This document shows positions 24,301 through 32,533 of a stretch of DNA of 64,000 bases, piece after piece. The translations under genes were made by a program, and so were the position numbers. This DNA comes from Deuterostichococcus epilithicus (taxonomy: Eukaryota; Chlorophyta; Trebouxiophyceae; Prasiolales; Stichococcaceae): NCBI GenBank assembly GCA_033439295.1, contig JAVTLE010000023.1, positions 1,116,001-1,180,000 of the forward strand, read 5' to 3'. Below the pieces are notes generated by a model. That model searched no databases and was not told where the DNA came from. It worked only from the letters and a program-made list of their open reading frames with translations. The first letter of the stretch is position 1. Every line of letters starts with the position of its first letter.

Positions 24301-25743
24301 AACACCGTGCCCATCCTTACATGTCCCCCGCCCTGCTGCAACATGGCTGCCCCCGTCTTGAATGCTGCAAAGCCCAGCTGCTGCCCTTGTTGCACGGCAA
24401 TCAGTCAGCCATCACGAGGGGGATGAAGCCCGAACGAGCTTTTCCTCTCGCACTTTAGGATGCACCGCAGCCCAATTGTGTTGTGCGTGCGGCAGGTGCG
24501 GGAGCTGAACGAGCGCTGCCAGAAGCTGGGCCTGGACGCCACATACCGCACGGTACAGCGCCACGACGACGAGGACGATGGCATCGGCAGCGAAGAGGCT
24601 GCGGGTGGCGCAGCGAGTGGCGCAGCAGGTGGCGCAGCGGCGGGCGGCGCAGCGGCGGNNNGNGGCGGCGGCGGCCTGCAGGGCGGGCAGCGCTCGCCGC
24701 GCGCCGGCCTGCAGGAGACCGACCGCTTCGAGGAGGCAAGTAAATCACAAGCATGATATGAGTTTCGCTGCCTCAGATGTTGCTGTGGAGTCGTGCAGCT
24801 TTGTCACTGTTGTTTGGTCCGTTCAGTCTACCCTGCGCATAGCGTGGCGGGGCGGGTCGTTTGCGCTGGCCGTCACAGACTGCTTGCTGTGGAGGCAACC
24901 AACTCAAACCTGCCCCGGTAGGAAACGCCGTGCTGCCAGCCAATTTCCACTTGAAACAACTGTTATGTCAGGGTTGACGGGCACTCTGCCACTGGTTGCA
25001 GATCCTGCGCAAGCGGCGCGGTGCCGTGCATGGCGCCGGGGAGGACCTGTGGGACGAGGGGCACAGCCTCGCACGCCACGTGCTGCTCACTGTCACGGTA
25101 CGCGGCCATGCACTGCATGATGCTAGGGATACTTGGAACACTCCATATATGACCTGGTGATACATCGGACCACTGCGACACACGCTGCTCGTCATGGCGG
25201 TGCGCAGCTGCGCAGGACGAGCTGAGGTATGAGGCTACTGCTTGTCAAAGCGTCTTGTCGATGCGGTTTCAGGTGAGCGCTGTGTGGTGGCATCTCTGTC
25301 TTGCCAAAATGCACCCCCAATCGCCTGTCTGCCGCTCGGCGCAGGTGGAGGGCAGGGTGCTGGGCCGCTGCCGCGGTGCGCTGCACAAGCAGGCGGCCCG
25401 CATGCTGGCAGCGCAGGACGCGCTCGCCAACTGGCCCGTCTTCCTGGCGCAGGTATTTGCCGCCTTATTGGGTCGCTGGCTGCAGATATGTTTCCTGCAG
25501 GCCAGGGCGGGGAACGGCTGCTTGGAGTCTTTTGTTGCAAAAGGTCTGTTTTTGCAAGTCCGCCTGACTTGCCTGGCTGCTGCAGCGATTCACGACCTGA
25601 ATCCCACACCAACGACCGTGCTTTGCTTACCTCAGCTGAACGCGGAGCGGGCGGCCGAGGCGCTCGAGGCAGAAGCGCAGGCAGCGGCCGGCGCTGCGGC
25701 GCCCCAGCTGAAGCACAAGCTGCCGCTGCCGTCGCGGTCCTAG
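362..25743 (+). CDS. DCL: Dicer-like endoribonuclease, 40 exons, about 2211 aa
   Basis: Cuts double-stranded RNA into small RNAs. Exons: 362-460, 601-622, 806-936, 1363-1497, 1905-1940, 2194-2412, 2991-3102, 3434-3512, 4124-4232, 5125-5273, 5784-5953, 6388-6764, 7423-7605, 8034-8138, 8800-8936, 9267-9366, 10426-10568, 10840-10915, 11085-11171, 11680-11924, 12509-12689, 12897-12996, 13350-14728, 14895-14977, 15303-15485, 15750-15950, 16536-16628, 17118-17211, 17684-17841, 18393-18480, 21019-21070, 21251-21342, 21755-21945, 22362-22588, 23008-23176, 24111-24189, 24496-24735, 25002-25097, 25345-25452, 25636-25743. They sum to 6636 nt with all phases matching. Domain order: helicase (DTGSGKT, FDEAHH, GMTASP, VATSLAEEGLD, QSSGRAR), dimerisation domain, platform/PAZ, RNase IIIa (YERMETLGDA; ADVVEALTGA), RNase IIIb (YQRLEFLGDAVLD; ADIVESLTGA), one dsRBD-like end. 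Both RNase III acidic pairs are present. Exon 23 adds roughly 400 low-complexity residues. The ATG at 362 is the nearest in-frame start before PRRYQQELFEDA; exact N-terminus and exon 4's GC donor are the weakest points. Confidence 0.9.
1244..1302 (+). repeat. Acceptor-side echo of Dicer exon 4
   Basis: After a CTGCAG acceptor-like site, the sequence copies the start of exon 4 at 1363: shared GCAGAG(G)TGCTG-like text, GAGCACAC, then GCGCTGTGCGGCGAGATG. The middle is shortened by about nine bases. Confidence 0.75.
4776..4868 (+). repeat. Acceptor-side echo of Dicer exon 10, copy 1
   Basis: CCGCAGGAGCTGGG starts a diverged copy of the exon 10 start at 5125 and ends in a GTACCTGGCC-type match. 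The frame is lost, so it is a relic and not an alternative exon. Confidence 0.75.
4900..5005 (+). repeat. Acceptor-side echo of Dicer exon 10, copy 2
   Basis: The copy begins in the intron (the GTCCGCAG acceptor context matches that of the real exon), runs through GAGCTGGGGCC and GCGCTGCTGCAGCC, and ends near GCCTGGCC. An in-frame TGA stands where the real exon has TGG. Confidence 0.8.
5333..5378 (+). repeat. Donor-side echo of Dicer exon 10
   Basis: Copies the end of exon 10 (GACGCGCCGGCG, GGGCCTC, then a TTGGTGCG donor-like end). With the two upstream echoes, exon 10 has relics on both sides. Confidence 0.7.
7281..7340 (+). repeat. Acceptor-side echo of Dicer exon 13
   Basis: Follows a CTCACAG acceptor-like site and matches the start of exon 13 at 7423, including GCTGGCGG and CTGGTCCTGCATCG. 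Confidence 0.75.
7680..7725 (+). repeat. Donor-side echo of Dicer exon 13
   Basis: Copies the last bases of exon 13 (GCGGCTTC, TGGACG-like text) and continues into the donor and the first intron bases (AGGTCGGGTT against AGGTAGGTTT). Confidence 0.65.
7870..7932 (+). repeat. Acceptor-side echo of Dicer exon 14
   Basis: Follows CCCGCAG and carries GCGCTTCAAGGC and CTCAACACGCTGGT, both found in exon 14 at 8034. Two extra bases in the middle break the frame. Confidence 0.8.
10119..10190 (+). repeat. Acceptor-side echo of Dicer exon 17, copy 1
   Basis: After an ACGCAG acceptor-like site, GAGCTGCTATCGAGCGCATGG mirrors the start of exon 17 at 10426. Confidence 0.75.
10256..10310 (+). repeat. Acceptor-side echo of Dicer exon 17, copy 2
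   Basis: GAGCTGCTGTATCGCGCATGG, then GCTGCTGGCAGGG, follows a CACAG site. It is 137 nt after copy 1 and 170 nt before the real exon. Confidence 0.75.
11996..12052 (+). repeat. Donor-side echo of Dicer exon 20
   Basis: AGAGCGGCTGGAGGCGGT and a later GACAGGT copy the end of exon 20 and its donor (exon end at 11924). Confidence 0.65.
12305..12352 (+). repeat. Acceptor-side echo of Dicer exon 21, copy 1
   Basis: A GAACCTGCAGCTGGCACC stretch matches the LDLRLAP-coding part of exon 21 (12509-12689). Confidence 0.55.
12395..12460 (+). repeat. Acceptor-side echo of Dicer exon 21, copy 2
   Basis: CTGGACCTGCGACTGGCGCC is nearly identical to the same part of exon 21. The peptide LDLRLAPG is still readable. 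Confidence 0.7.
16878..16942 (+). repeat. Acceptor-side echo of Dicer exon 28 (RNase IIIa), copy 1
   Basis: CGGCCGCAGCCCGCTGCGG after a TTCAG site, then GCGGCCTGCCAGG, copies the start of exon 28 at 17118. An in-frame stop is present. Confidence 0.75.
17002..17085 (+). repeat. Acceptor-side echo of Dicer exon 28 (RNase IIIa), copy 2
   Basis: Follows ACCACAG and contains GCAGAGGCGCTGGCAGGAGC, a diverged copy of the MEALTGTACQ-coding stretch. Spacing to copy 1 and to the real exon is about 120 nt each. Confidence 0.75.
17926..17970 (+). repeat. Donor-side echo of Dicer exon 29
   Basis: GGCTGGCGCCGAGTCTGCTG, then ACAGTGCCCTTCAG, copies the end of exon 29 (ends 17841). Confidence 0.65.
18676..18736. 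repeat. Inverted CAG/CTG microsatellite in Dicer intron 30
   Basis: A short CAG run is followed at once by a CTG run, so a single strand can fold into a hairpin. Not coding in the model. Confidence 0.85.
18994..19490 (+). repeat. Degenerate tandem copies of the tRNA-Arg region
   Basis: Three diverged blocks share a GGCGGCAT..CTGGCAT..CGAAATT-like core near 19120-19160, 19302-19338 and 19424-19470; the third leads into the intact tRNA. The block near 19168-19188 includes the first 19 bases of the tRNA (GGCCGGCTGGCCCAATGGA) but no anticodon arm, so it is a broken copy. This lies in Dicer intron 30. Confidence 0.65.
19497..19569 (+). tRNA. trnR-ACG: tRNA-Arg (anticodon ACG)
   Basis: A full cloverleaf folds by eye. 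The acceptor GGCCGGC pairs with GTCGGTC through five Watson-Crick and two G-U pairs. The D arm reads GGCCCAATGGATAAGGC, the anticodon stem TCTGC pairs with GCAGA around loop CTACGAA, and the T arm CCAGG-TTCGAGC-CCTGG contains the internal B box. The discriminator base is A; there is no intron and no encoded CCA. The tRNA lies on the same strand inside intron 30 of Dicer, so Pol III and Pol II would transcribe overlapping DNA. Confidence 0.93.
19611..19795. repeat. AT-rich palindromic GCTTAAA motif cluster
   Basis: TTTAAGC and its complement GCTTAAA occur repeatedly, several as near-perfect hairpins (TTTAAGCTGCTTAAA twice; GCTTGCTTAAAC..TTTTAAAGCAAGC). The sequence is much more AT-rich than its surroundings. 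Function unknown. Confidence 0.8.
19796..21018. other. Rest of Dicer intron 30: unassigned sequence
   Basis: From 19.8 to 20.25 kb it is AT-richer, with a TATATATGGGG block and several CTTTAA/TTTAAAG motifs. From 20.38 to 20.75 kb it is very GC-rich. I find no conserved protein, terminal repeats or target-site duplication, so I leave it unassigned. Confidence 0.5.
21640..21715 (+). repeat. Acceptor-side echo of Dicer exon 33 (RNase IIIb)
   Basis: GTGGCACGCTGTGAAAGAAC, then CACTACGGCTCTGCGAATCGC, copies the start of exon 33, where the real text codes for LNYGFANR. Confidence 0.75.
22881..22976 (+). repeat. Acceptor-side echo of Dicer exon 35
   Basis: Begins with GCAG like the real acceptor and ends with CACCTGGGCGACAGATGCC, against CGCCTGGGCGACGGACGCT in exon 35. 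Confidence 0.7.
23231..23288 (+). repeat. Donor-side echo of Dicer exon 35
   Basis: GCGACATCGTGGAGAGCCT, then ACGGGAGCCATCTTCCTCGA, is an almost exact copy of the end of exon 35 (DIVESLTGA). It is the youngest-looking echo in the gene. Confidence 0.85.
23737..23790 (+). repeat. Acceptor-side echo of Dicer exon 36, copy 1
   Basis: GCAGGGACCTGCAGGCGGTG copies the acceptor and start of exon 36 (24111). Confidence 0.65.
23844..23892 (+). repeat. Acceptor-side echo of Dicer exon 36, copy 2
   Basis: A CCTGCAGG site followed by GATGTGGGGCGTCATGATCC matches the VWGVVEP-coding stretch. Confidence 0.6.
23945..24012 (+). repeat. Acceptor-side echo of Dicer exon 36, copy 3
   Basis: AACCTGGAGGCGCTGTGGGG, then CCGCTGCAGCACATGGTGTG, is a close copy of exon 36. 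Confidence 0.8.
24250..24325 (+). repeat. Donor-side echo of Dicer exon 36
   Basis: GCAGCCGATG, CCCCAACACCGTGCCCATCC copies the end of exon 36 (PDTVPIHP). With the three upstream copies, exon 36 lies in a five-member array. Confidence 0.75.
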
Positions 25744-25789
25744 GCCTGAGGGGGGGATCCATGGCNGGCACACGAACTCTCCAGGACTG

Positions 25790-27700
25790 TTATTGTGTCC
25801 TAGATAGGCTGTGCAATGTTGTCTGTCTGTCAGACCTTTTTTTTTGGCAGAGTTAGTACCAGGCGGTGGCTTCAAAGGCTGCCCTGAGTCGGAACACACC
25901 AGAACAGAGAAAGCACCTAGGTATGGAGTCGTCGGTCCTGTAAATCATGTCAAAGTGTGTACATATGGACAGTGGGTCATTCACCTTTTGGTTCGACGAT
26001 TTGAGGTTCTAAGATAGTGCTCTTCGTTTCCATCTCGTCACACATACCGCTGCCTCCACACATCCGTTTCCAAGCAGCCGCATGCATTTCTTGGGGGCTG
26101 AATTTGCCCTTAACAGGTGACCGCCCCAGATCCTGGCCCGATCTGCCGCTGCTGCACCTCCAGCATGCCACCGGCGACGCCGTGGGATGCTGTGCAGGTG
26201 GGGCCAAAGTCTTTCAAGGCGCCGCACTGCTGCAGCGGCGCGCCGCCGCACCGCTCAGCATGAGGACAGGCCGCCTTCTGCCGGGTGCTCTGGAACACCA
26301 TCACCGCCGTTTTTGCAGGGCTGACCGTCATGCCTTTGCCGCCACAAGAGTCGCATAATGGATGAGGCGCTGACGTCTCTCGGCTGTTGGTGACATCAGC
26401 ACGATGAGGTCCACGTACATGAGCGCCGCCACCCGCTAGCGGTTCGAAGCCCCCTCCACCGAGTCCAGGTGCTCTTGAAAATGTCATCATTGTACAGCCC
26501 GAACCGAACAGCGTCGGACTGAGAGGGCATCCCGGTTTGCTGCCCAAACACAACCTGTGCAGGCCGCCGCGGCAGCCAGCCACCTTGGGAGCCAAGCGCT
26601 TGTTCCAGCAATTGTTCCAGTCCAGCATTGCCCTGATCCCCCTCATCATGTTGCCGTGCAAGCCCAAGCCCTTCAAAGTCTGTCACGACCGTCTCTAGAG
26701 AACGACGTCATACACACCCTTCAGATCGATCCATCAAACAGCAGAACAGTTGCCCACGTTAATGTTGCACTCGCATGTCAGTGAAATGCTGCATCGCCAT
26801 GAGCGGATGGTGGCACGACAGCTCTGGGCGGAAGCCAGCTTGGACCGACCCACGGAGGTCATGTGCCTCAGTGTAGACCGCTGGGCAGGTGTTCAGCAGG
26901 ATGGCCAGCAACCGCATCACTGGCTCGCCCACTGCTATGGGCATGGAGTTGTTGGTGTCAGTTGCGTCTCCCTTCTCGAAGATGGTCGTCACCAAGTTGA
27001 TGTTGGTTGAAATCGTCAGGCACATCCACAACAGGCAGCGTTCAGCATCGCCGTCAGCGCCGCCGGCAGCAGCACATTCGCCACCTTCCCGTCTGGCTGC
27101 TGCAGAGTCGCATATCGGAGCAGTGCTGCCGGCATGCCGCTAGGCCCAGGCACGTTGTTGTTGTTGTTCAGCTTCCGCAGAGCCGCCTGCATCTCCGCTG
27201 GCGTGAAGGCATCGCTGAGCGTCGCAGCTGTGAGCTCCGGCAGTCGAGCCCCTGCAGAGCTGCCTCTGCTGGCGGCGGGATGCTAATGACGGCGTGTGCA
27301 GGCAGAAACGGCGAGGCGGCAGGGTCAAACAGTGGCGGCGGCACTGCCTCCAGCTCAGAGGCCGCCAGCCGCTGCGTGTATAAGTTGCACACTTCGGCAG
27401 CCTGCATTGACATTGATAGCGGCTTCGGCCGCCCTTTCAGCGAGCTGTACACTGCATGGGATTTGCTTCGAAGCTGCTTAACGACCGTCCGCAGCTTGTG
27501 AGGTTTCAGCGCCCGCGTCTGCCGCCTCACAAGGCTCCTGTACTCGCCCTCCGGGACCCGCAGCTGCAGCTGAAGGGCATGCCGTTGGCCGCCACTGCGT
27601 CTGACACAGCTCCGAGCATGGCCTTGTGGAATCGGGTCCAAGCATGACTTTGTGGATTAAAAGGCAGGCCCTGAGGTTGATTTTCATGCGTTTGCACAGT
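25790..27700 (-). mobile_element. Decayed non-LTR (LINE-type) retrotransposon, copy A
   Basis: Minus-strand reading gives scattered pieces of a LINE reverse transcriptase in order: GPSGMPAALLRY near 27.1 kb, VGEPVMRLLAILLNT near 26.9 kb, VQAGFRPELSCHHPL near 26.8 kb, SKPGCPLSPTLFG near 26.5 kb and KGMTVSPAKTAVMVF near 26.3 kb. The active-site stretch that should be YADD reads YVDL, and several frameshifts and stops separate the pieces, so it is dead. The 3' end lies just after the Dicer stop codon, antisense to Dicer. The upstream limit is uncertain; coding-like text continues to about 27.9 kb. The shared 3' part also occurs at 31.5-32.1 kb. Confidence 0.8.
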
Positions 27701-27994
27701 GTCTTCATCGTCATTTCTCGAGTACGAGTCGACCTCGACATTTCCCACTGACGACCGAACGTCCGCACGCAGCGGAATCATTGGCGGCTGAACATCTTCG
27801 TTCCATGCTGTCAGCGGCTGAATAAGGCGAGGTCCGTGAACAGGTCCCAGACAGGCTTTGACGGAAACGCGATTGCGCATCAAGAAGACTTTCGTGTTTG
27901 ACACACTATAAGTGTTGCGAGCCATCGTCAGTTATCTCGTCGTTGTTGTTGATACCTCGGCAGCCACTTCTGCCTATACTGCTGATTCTGCAGA

Positions 27995-30900
27995 ATGGCT
28001 GCGCAGCGCACCTTGGCTGCTGTCGCTGGCAAGTTTGCCAGGATCGCGCAGGCCCTGGACGCGTGCAGCACCCATCCGGGAGATGCCACAGTGGCACACT
28101 ACCTGAAGCTCGACAAGACTTTGGCGGCCCTGGAGAGCCGCACTGACTATGGCTGCGGCGCTGATTGGCCTGCCGTGCAGCGAGGGCTGCTGGAGCAGGT
28201 GAGCAGCAGTAGACTCATCAGTAGCCTGCTCACTCGCCGTTGCTGCAGTCGTACTATGGGCACGAGTTGCCGCTCAACCTCACGTTGAACCATTACGCAC
28301 CATTGCCTTTGAGCCGCCAGGGTGGAGCTGAACATTATGTTGCACTCTGCAGGTGGCACCAGCCATCGATAAGGCAGCTGATGCGTTCACCCAGCTTCAC
28401 TACGCAGCTTCTGATTCACGTCTCGAGGCAGCCATCAGGCGCGTGAGCCTGTCGCTGATCTGCGCGGCATCGCCGCCGACCGCGCTGACCGCTCAGCGGC
28501 TGTCGTTTCTGGCGCTGGATGCACTGAGGTGGTGCTGCGAGCAAGACTTGCAGTCTCTGCAGTGGGGAGGTGGGGAAATGAGGAGCATTGCTCCGCCCAA
28601 AGGCCTGGACAAGCTTGCCGCAGCTGCCGCGCTGCTATCAAACCTGCTGCGGTATGAGCAATCGAAGGCGCATCGGCCTGACCGTGCCAAGACTTTCAAC
28701 CTCACACTGGCCTTTGCCGGCAGGGTTGACGCAGAGCTGGCAAGTTGCCTGCAGCAGCAGCCGCCAGCCACATCTGGCTGGCACCTGGAGCGGCAGGGCA
28801 GCACCCAGAGCCAGCGGGGCGCCGCAGACCGCATCCAATGCCTGGCTACAGTATTCACCGGGCTTATGGGGGCGCTGACATTCCTCGAGTCAGCAGGCGT
28901 GCTGCCAGCAGAGGCGGCCCGTGAAATCGTGCGTCTGGTCGCCAGCCAAGCCCGGCGGATGACAGAGGCGCCCGCTTTGTAACAGCTGTGGCCAACTTCA
29001 GTGTTGCACGTCGCATACCATGGGGAATTGCCGATGCGCTGCCTCGAAAGGTTGCCAGGCAAGCTGCCGTCTGAGGCTACCGGCATGTGGAATGCAGCGG
29101 CTGCTGCAGCGCATTTATGCCTTGCGGAGCTTGCGGCCAACACCGGCGCGGCAGCAGCCAGTGCTGGAGACCCAGGGACCACGGCTGCGTACCCACTGCC
29201 CGCATCAGCAGCCGAAGCTCGTGAGAGTGTCCGGCGCTCTTTGCCCAGCCTGGCGGCCGCTGTGTCACTGCTGCACAGCTTCGCCATGACCTCCTCTGTC
29301 AAGCCGCCACCCGCATGCCACGATGCCCTGGCTGCCTGCCTGCAGCAGCTGACCGTCTGGGCGCTGCAGCCGGCCATTCACACAGAGCGCCTGCCCTGCA
29401 TCCTCGACTACGTCTATGCCAGCGACGAGTCTCTTGACGCCATGTGCGCATCGGCTGCGCATTTGCTGCGCGATGCGGGCAAGGCTGCTGCGCACACGGT
29501 GGCATCAGTAGTGCGCTATTGGTGCGGCAGCCGTGGCCCTGCCGACTGCAGAACAGTGCAGCACGTGCTGTCCACCGCAGACCAGGGCCTTCTGTCAGCG
29601 CTGTGCGGATACATGAAGTGGCCGCTGCCGCTGCTGACAAATGCCCAAGAAGCTGCCGGCCTGGACGGCCATCATCGTATTCTTGGGTAGGCTTTTTGTC
29701 CGCCTCCTGCAGTCGGTGTAAGGCGGAACGATCCGATGCTGCATCTGTCTGCAGTCGGTGCAAGGGCGAAATAATATATGATGCTGCACCTGCCTTGCAG
29801 TACAAGCGAAGAATGCACTAGCGCAAGAGGTGGGCACAGCAGCGGCTGACATTCGAAAATCCACCAGCACACACAAAAGAACGGACGGCTTCAGTCAGAG
29901 CATGCATATGCCTGGTGCAGGAGCGTCCTTCTTGCGGCAGGCACACTGCACGTCATTGCTGGGCTGCCACGGCTGGCTCTGGTCGTGGGCAGCACATCAG
30001 CGGCGGCATTACCTCCGAAATTGGTGCGTCCAGAAACAGCGTCCAGCATGCATTTACTCCAGCCTAGATTACTGCTTGCCGCCTCTGGTAGCTAGGTCAA
30101 TATCACAGTCAGCAGGAGATTCGTGATGATGTCGCGAAGATGAGCTTGAAGAAGATTTCGTTTGGGCACAGGTGACGATCGGGATTGAGGCATGTTCGGC
30201 GCTCCTGTCCCTGGGCCTGACATGTGCTCTGGCAACACAGCCGCCTGAGGAGTTGTGGCGAATGAGCTCGACATCTGACGACCCCCAGAGCTACAATTTT
30301 GGATTGCAAGCCGCACGCGAGGCAGCAGGCGCGCTGCAGCAGCTGACAAGCGTCCTCGCGGCATGCACCACGATCAGCACCACACAGAAGGACAACCTGT
30401 TTCAGGAGCTGGCCACATGCACCAGGCCGCTCGTGCTGGTGCTGTCGCGGTTGGCGTCGCTGCGACCACAGCCCAGGTTCGAAAAGTCCTGGCTGACTGC
30501 TATTCGGGCATGCTGCCAGACTCTGCAGCTCTTTGGTGCGCTACACCACACTTCGGTGCCGCTGCTGCCTGGAGGCAAGGCTGATTGGGATTTGGCATCG
30601 GCCACGGTGCTTTCAGCAGCGCCGCCGCGGCACGCGGCCGCAATCAGGGAGGCTATGGCGATCGTAAAGGTGGCGGCGGCGCTGCCTGGGGAGCCGGGCC
30701 ATGGCAAAGGCGGGTCGAAGCCGCTGGCACGCACATCATCTGCGCAGCCTGTGGCAAGCGGTGGGCGGCGCGGGCGCCGTGTGGCTGTGGCTGCAGCGGA
30801 GGCAGCAGCAGTGTGGGACCCGCTGCCCGACAGGGTGGCTGCCGCAGAGCGGGCTGCCGCCCAGCTCCTTAGGGTGAGTGCACACCACCAGCGACCGCGT

Positions 30901-31395
30901 GGCAGACTTGCATGTTTCTTGAGGCCGTGACTCGCTCAACGCGTTGCTGCATGCAGCATGTCGCGATCCAGCCCCCATGCTCTTGCTTGCCCACTTATCC
31001 TTGCGCATCCGCATCAGGAGGAAGCGCAGGCGGCAGGCATGGAGGGAGCAGCCGCAGAGCTGGGGCCCGCAGCTGCAAAGAAGGTGAAGAAGCAGCGGCA
31101 GCGGGCTGCTGCCGCCGGCAAAGCCGGCGCCGCAGACAGTGCTGCCGGGCCGGTGGCGCAGCCTCCCCGTGGCTGTGCCAACGATGGCGCCGCTTCAAGC
31201 AGACAGCCTGATGCCACGACCCCAGCGGCAGTAAGCAGGCCGCCGCGGCGTGCAAGCTGCACGGAGCAACGCTCGCCGGGGCAGCGGCAGGCGCCTTGCC
31301 CAGTCTCTGCCGTTAGCAGGCGTCCAGCCGGCAGCAGCGCGCTGGTCTGCCCTATCACGGCAGCAGACCTGGTAGCCCCGGCGCTGCCACCTTGA
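27995..31395 (+). CDS. Unrecognised helical protein with a cut-off U-box-like end (model uncertain)
   Basis: Coding segments: 27995-28198 (ATG start, GTGAGC donor), 28353-28982, 29001 to about 29686, 30172-30873 and 31018-31395 (TGA stop). The first two and the last two join cleanly in phase 0. Between 28982 and 29001 the same frame is interrupted only by one TAA, and the joint from about 29686 to 30172 is unresolved, so this may be one gene with a nonsense mutation or two genes. The protein is Ala/Leu-rich and looks like an alpha-helical solenoid. Near its end comes a Lys/Arg tract (KKVKKQRQR), a low-complexity linker and ALVCPIT, after which U-box homology stops. The U-box gene at 50.8-54.6 kb has the same tail architecture, so the two may be paralogues. 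No biochemical role can be assigned. Confidence 0.55.
29703..29810 (+). repeat. Short tandem repeat, about 48-bp unit
   Basis: Two adjacent blocks share CTGCAGTCGGTG(T/C)AAGG and GATGCTGCA(T/C)CTG, with a third partial TTGCAGTACAAG block. Each starts with an acceptor-like CTGCAG. Confidence 0.7.
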
Positions 31396-31479
31396 GGTGC
31401 TCGATGAGACCTGCCCTTAAGCGGCATCCTGCACACGCACGCAGCAAGTGGCGCCAGATGTTCTGCAGCTGAGATTCCG

Positions 31480-32110
31480 CACAACAAGAGCAACCCCAAA
31501 GCGCAGGCGGGTACAATGCAGTCGAGCGGGGTGGCACGAATACAATAGGCGGTCTGCAGCGTGTAGGCTGTGTTGTATTGTCTGTTTGTGAGACCATGTT
31601 TGGCTGGAAGGCTTTAGCAGGCGGTGGCTTCACAGGCTTCCCTGAGTCGTGTGTCAGAGCAGAGAAGCAGAGAAGGCTGGTGATTTGTGGGTCCCGCAAG
31701 TGGGTTGATGTGTGTAACCTGGACAGCGGACCATTTAGCTTCTGATTTGGCGAGTTCAACTTGGAAGAGTGCCATACCTACATTTACACATCGCAAGTTT
31801 CATCGCATGTTTCTACATACCACTGCCTCCACATAACATTCTCATGAAGCAGCCACATGCACTTCCTGAGGCTGAATAGTGCCCACTGGCCGCTCCTACA
31901 GATGACCGCCCCCAGATCCTGAGAGTCGCAAGAGAATACACTTCCTCATTGTTCCTGGCAATGGCGCTGCCGTCAGGCCCTCCACCACTCATTCCTCTGA
32001 CAATCCCTCCAGGCTGAGAGCCACCACCAGCTTTGACCAGCTCGGCAGCATGCGCACAGCGCACGGCACATGCCAGCCCCCGCGCTACCTCCGGATGGTC
32101 CAAAACCCCG
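31480..32110 (-). mobile_element. LINE 3' end, copy B (same family as copy A)
   Basis: From about 31560 to 31930 the sequence matches 25810-26140, with shared blocks such as GGCGGTGGCTTCA, CATACC(A/G)CTGCCTCCACA and CCGCCCC(C)AGATCCTG in the same order. On the minus strand it corresponds to the end of the coding region plus the 3' tail. Like copy A, it begins close after the stop codon of a plus-strand gene (31395) and is antisense to it. Confidence 0.75.
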
Positions 32111-32356
32111 CATCACATGGTGTCCTTCACCCTTTGTAAAGGCATGTCCTGCGCGGTCAAATGATGAATAACTGCCTGGTTGGGGCGACCGCACGGCACA
32201 TACATGTCGCTGTTGTCCGCTTTTCCGCACTGCTCAGGCCAATAGGAGCAAATTCAATGCCTGCAGGTTCAGGGTTGCAGCAGCAGTTGGGGATCTGTGC
32301 AGATTCAGCAGCAACAGCCGCAGCAGCAGTGGCGGCAGCGGTGGCAGCACCAACGT

Positions 32357-32440
<84 letters not shown>
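32357..32440. repeat. (AGC)28 trinucleotide microsatellite
   Basis: Twenty-eight perfect AGC units lie between LINE copy B and the 3' end of the ISD11 gene. Purity suggests recent expansion. It is not inside any model I support. Confidence 0.95.
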
Positions 32441-32441
<1 letters not shown>

Positions 32442-32533
32442 CTGTAACAGCAATGGCAGCGGCAGCAACAATGTTTGCCCATGTTCGGCTGATGCGCAGG
32501 ACCCTGTGCTCGAAAGCCACAGCCGTCAGCGTC

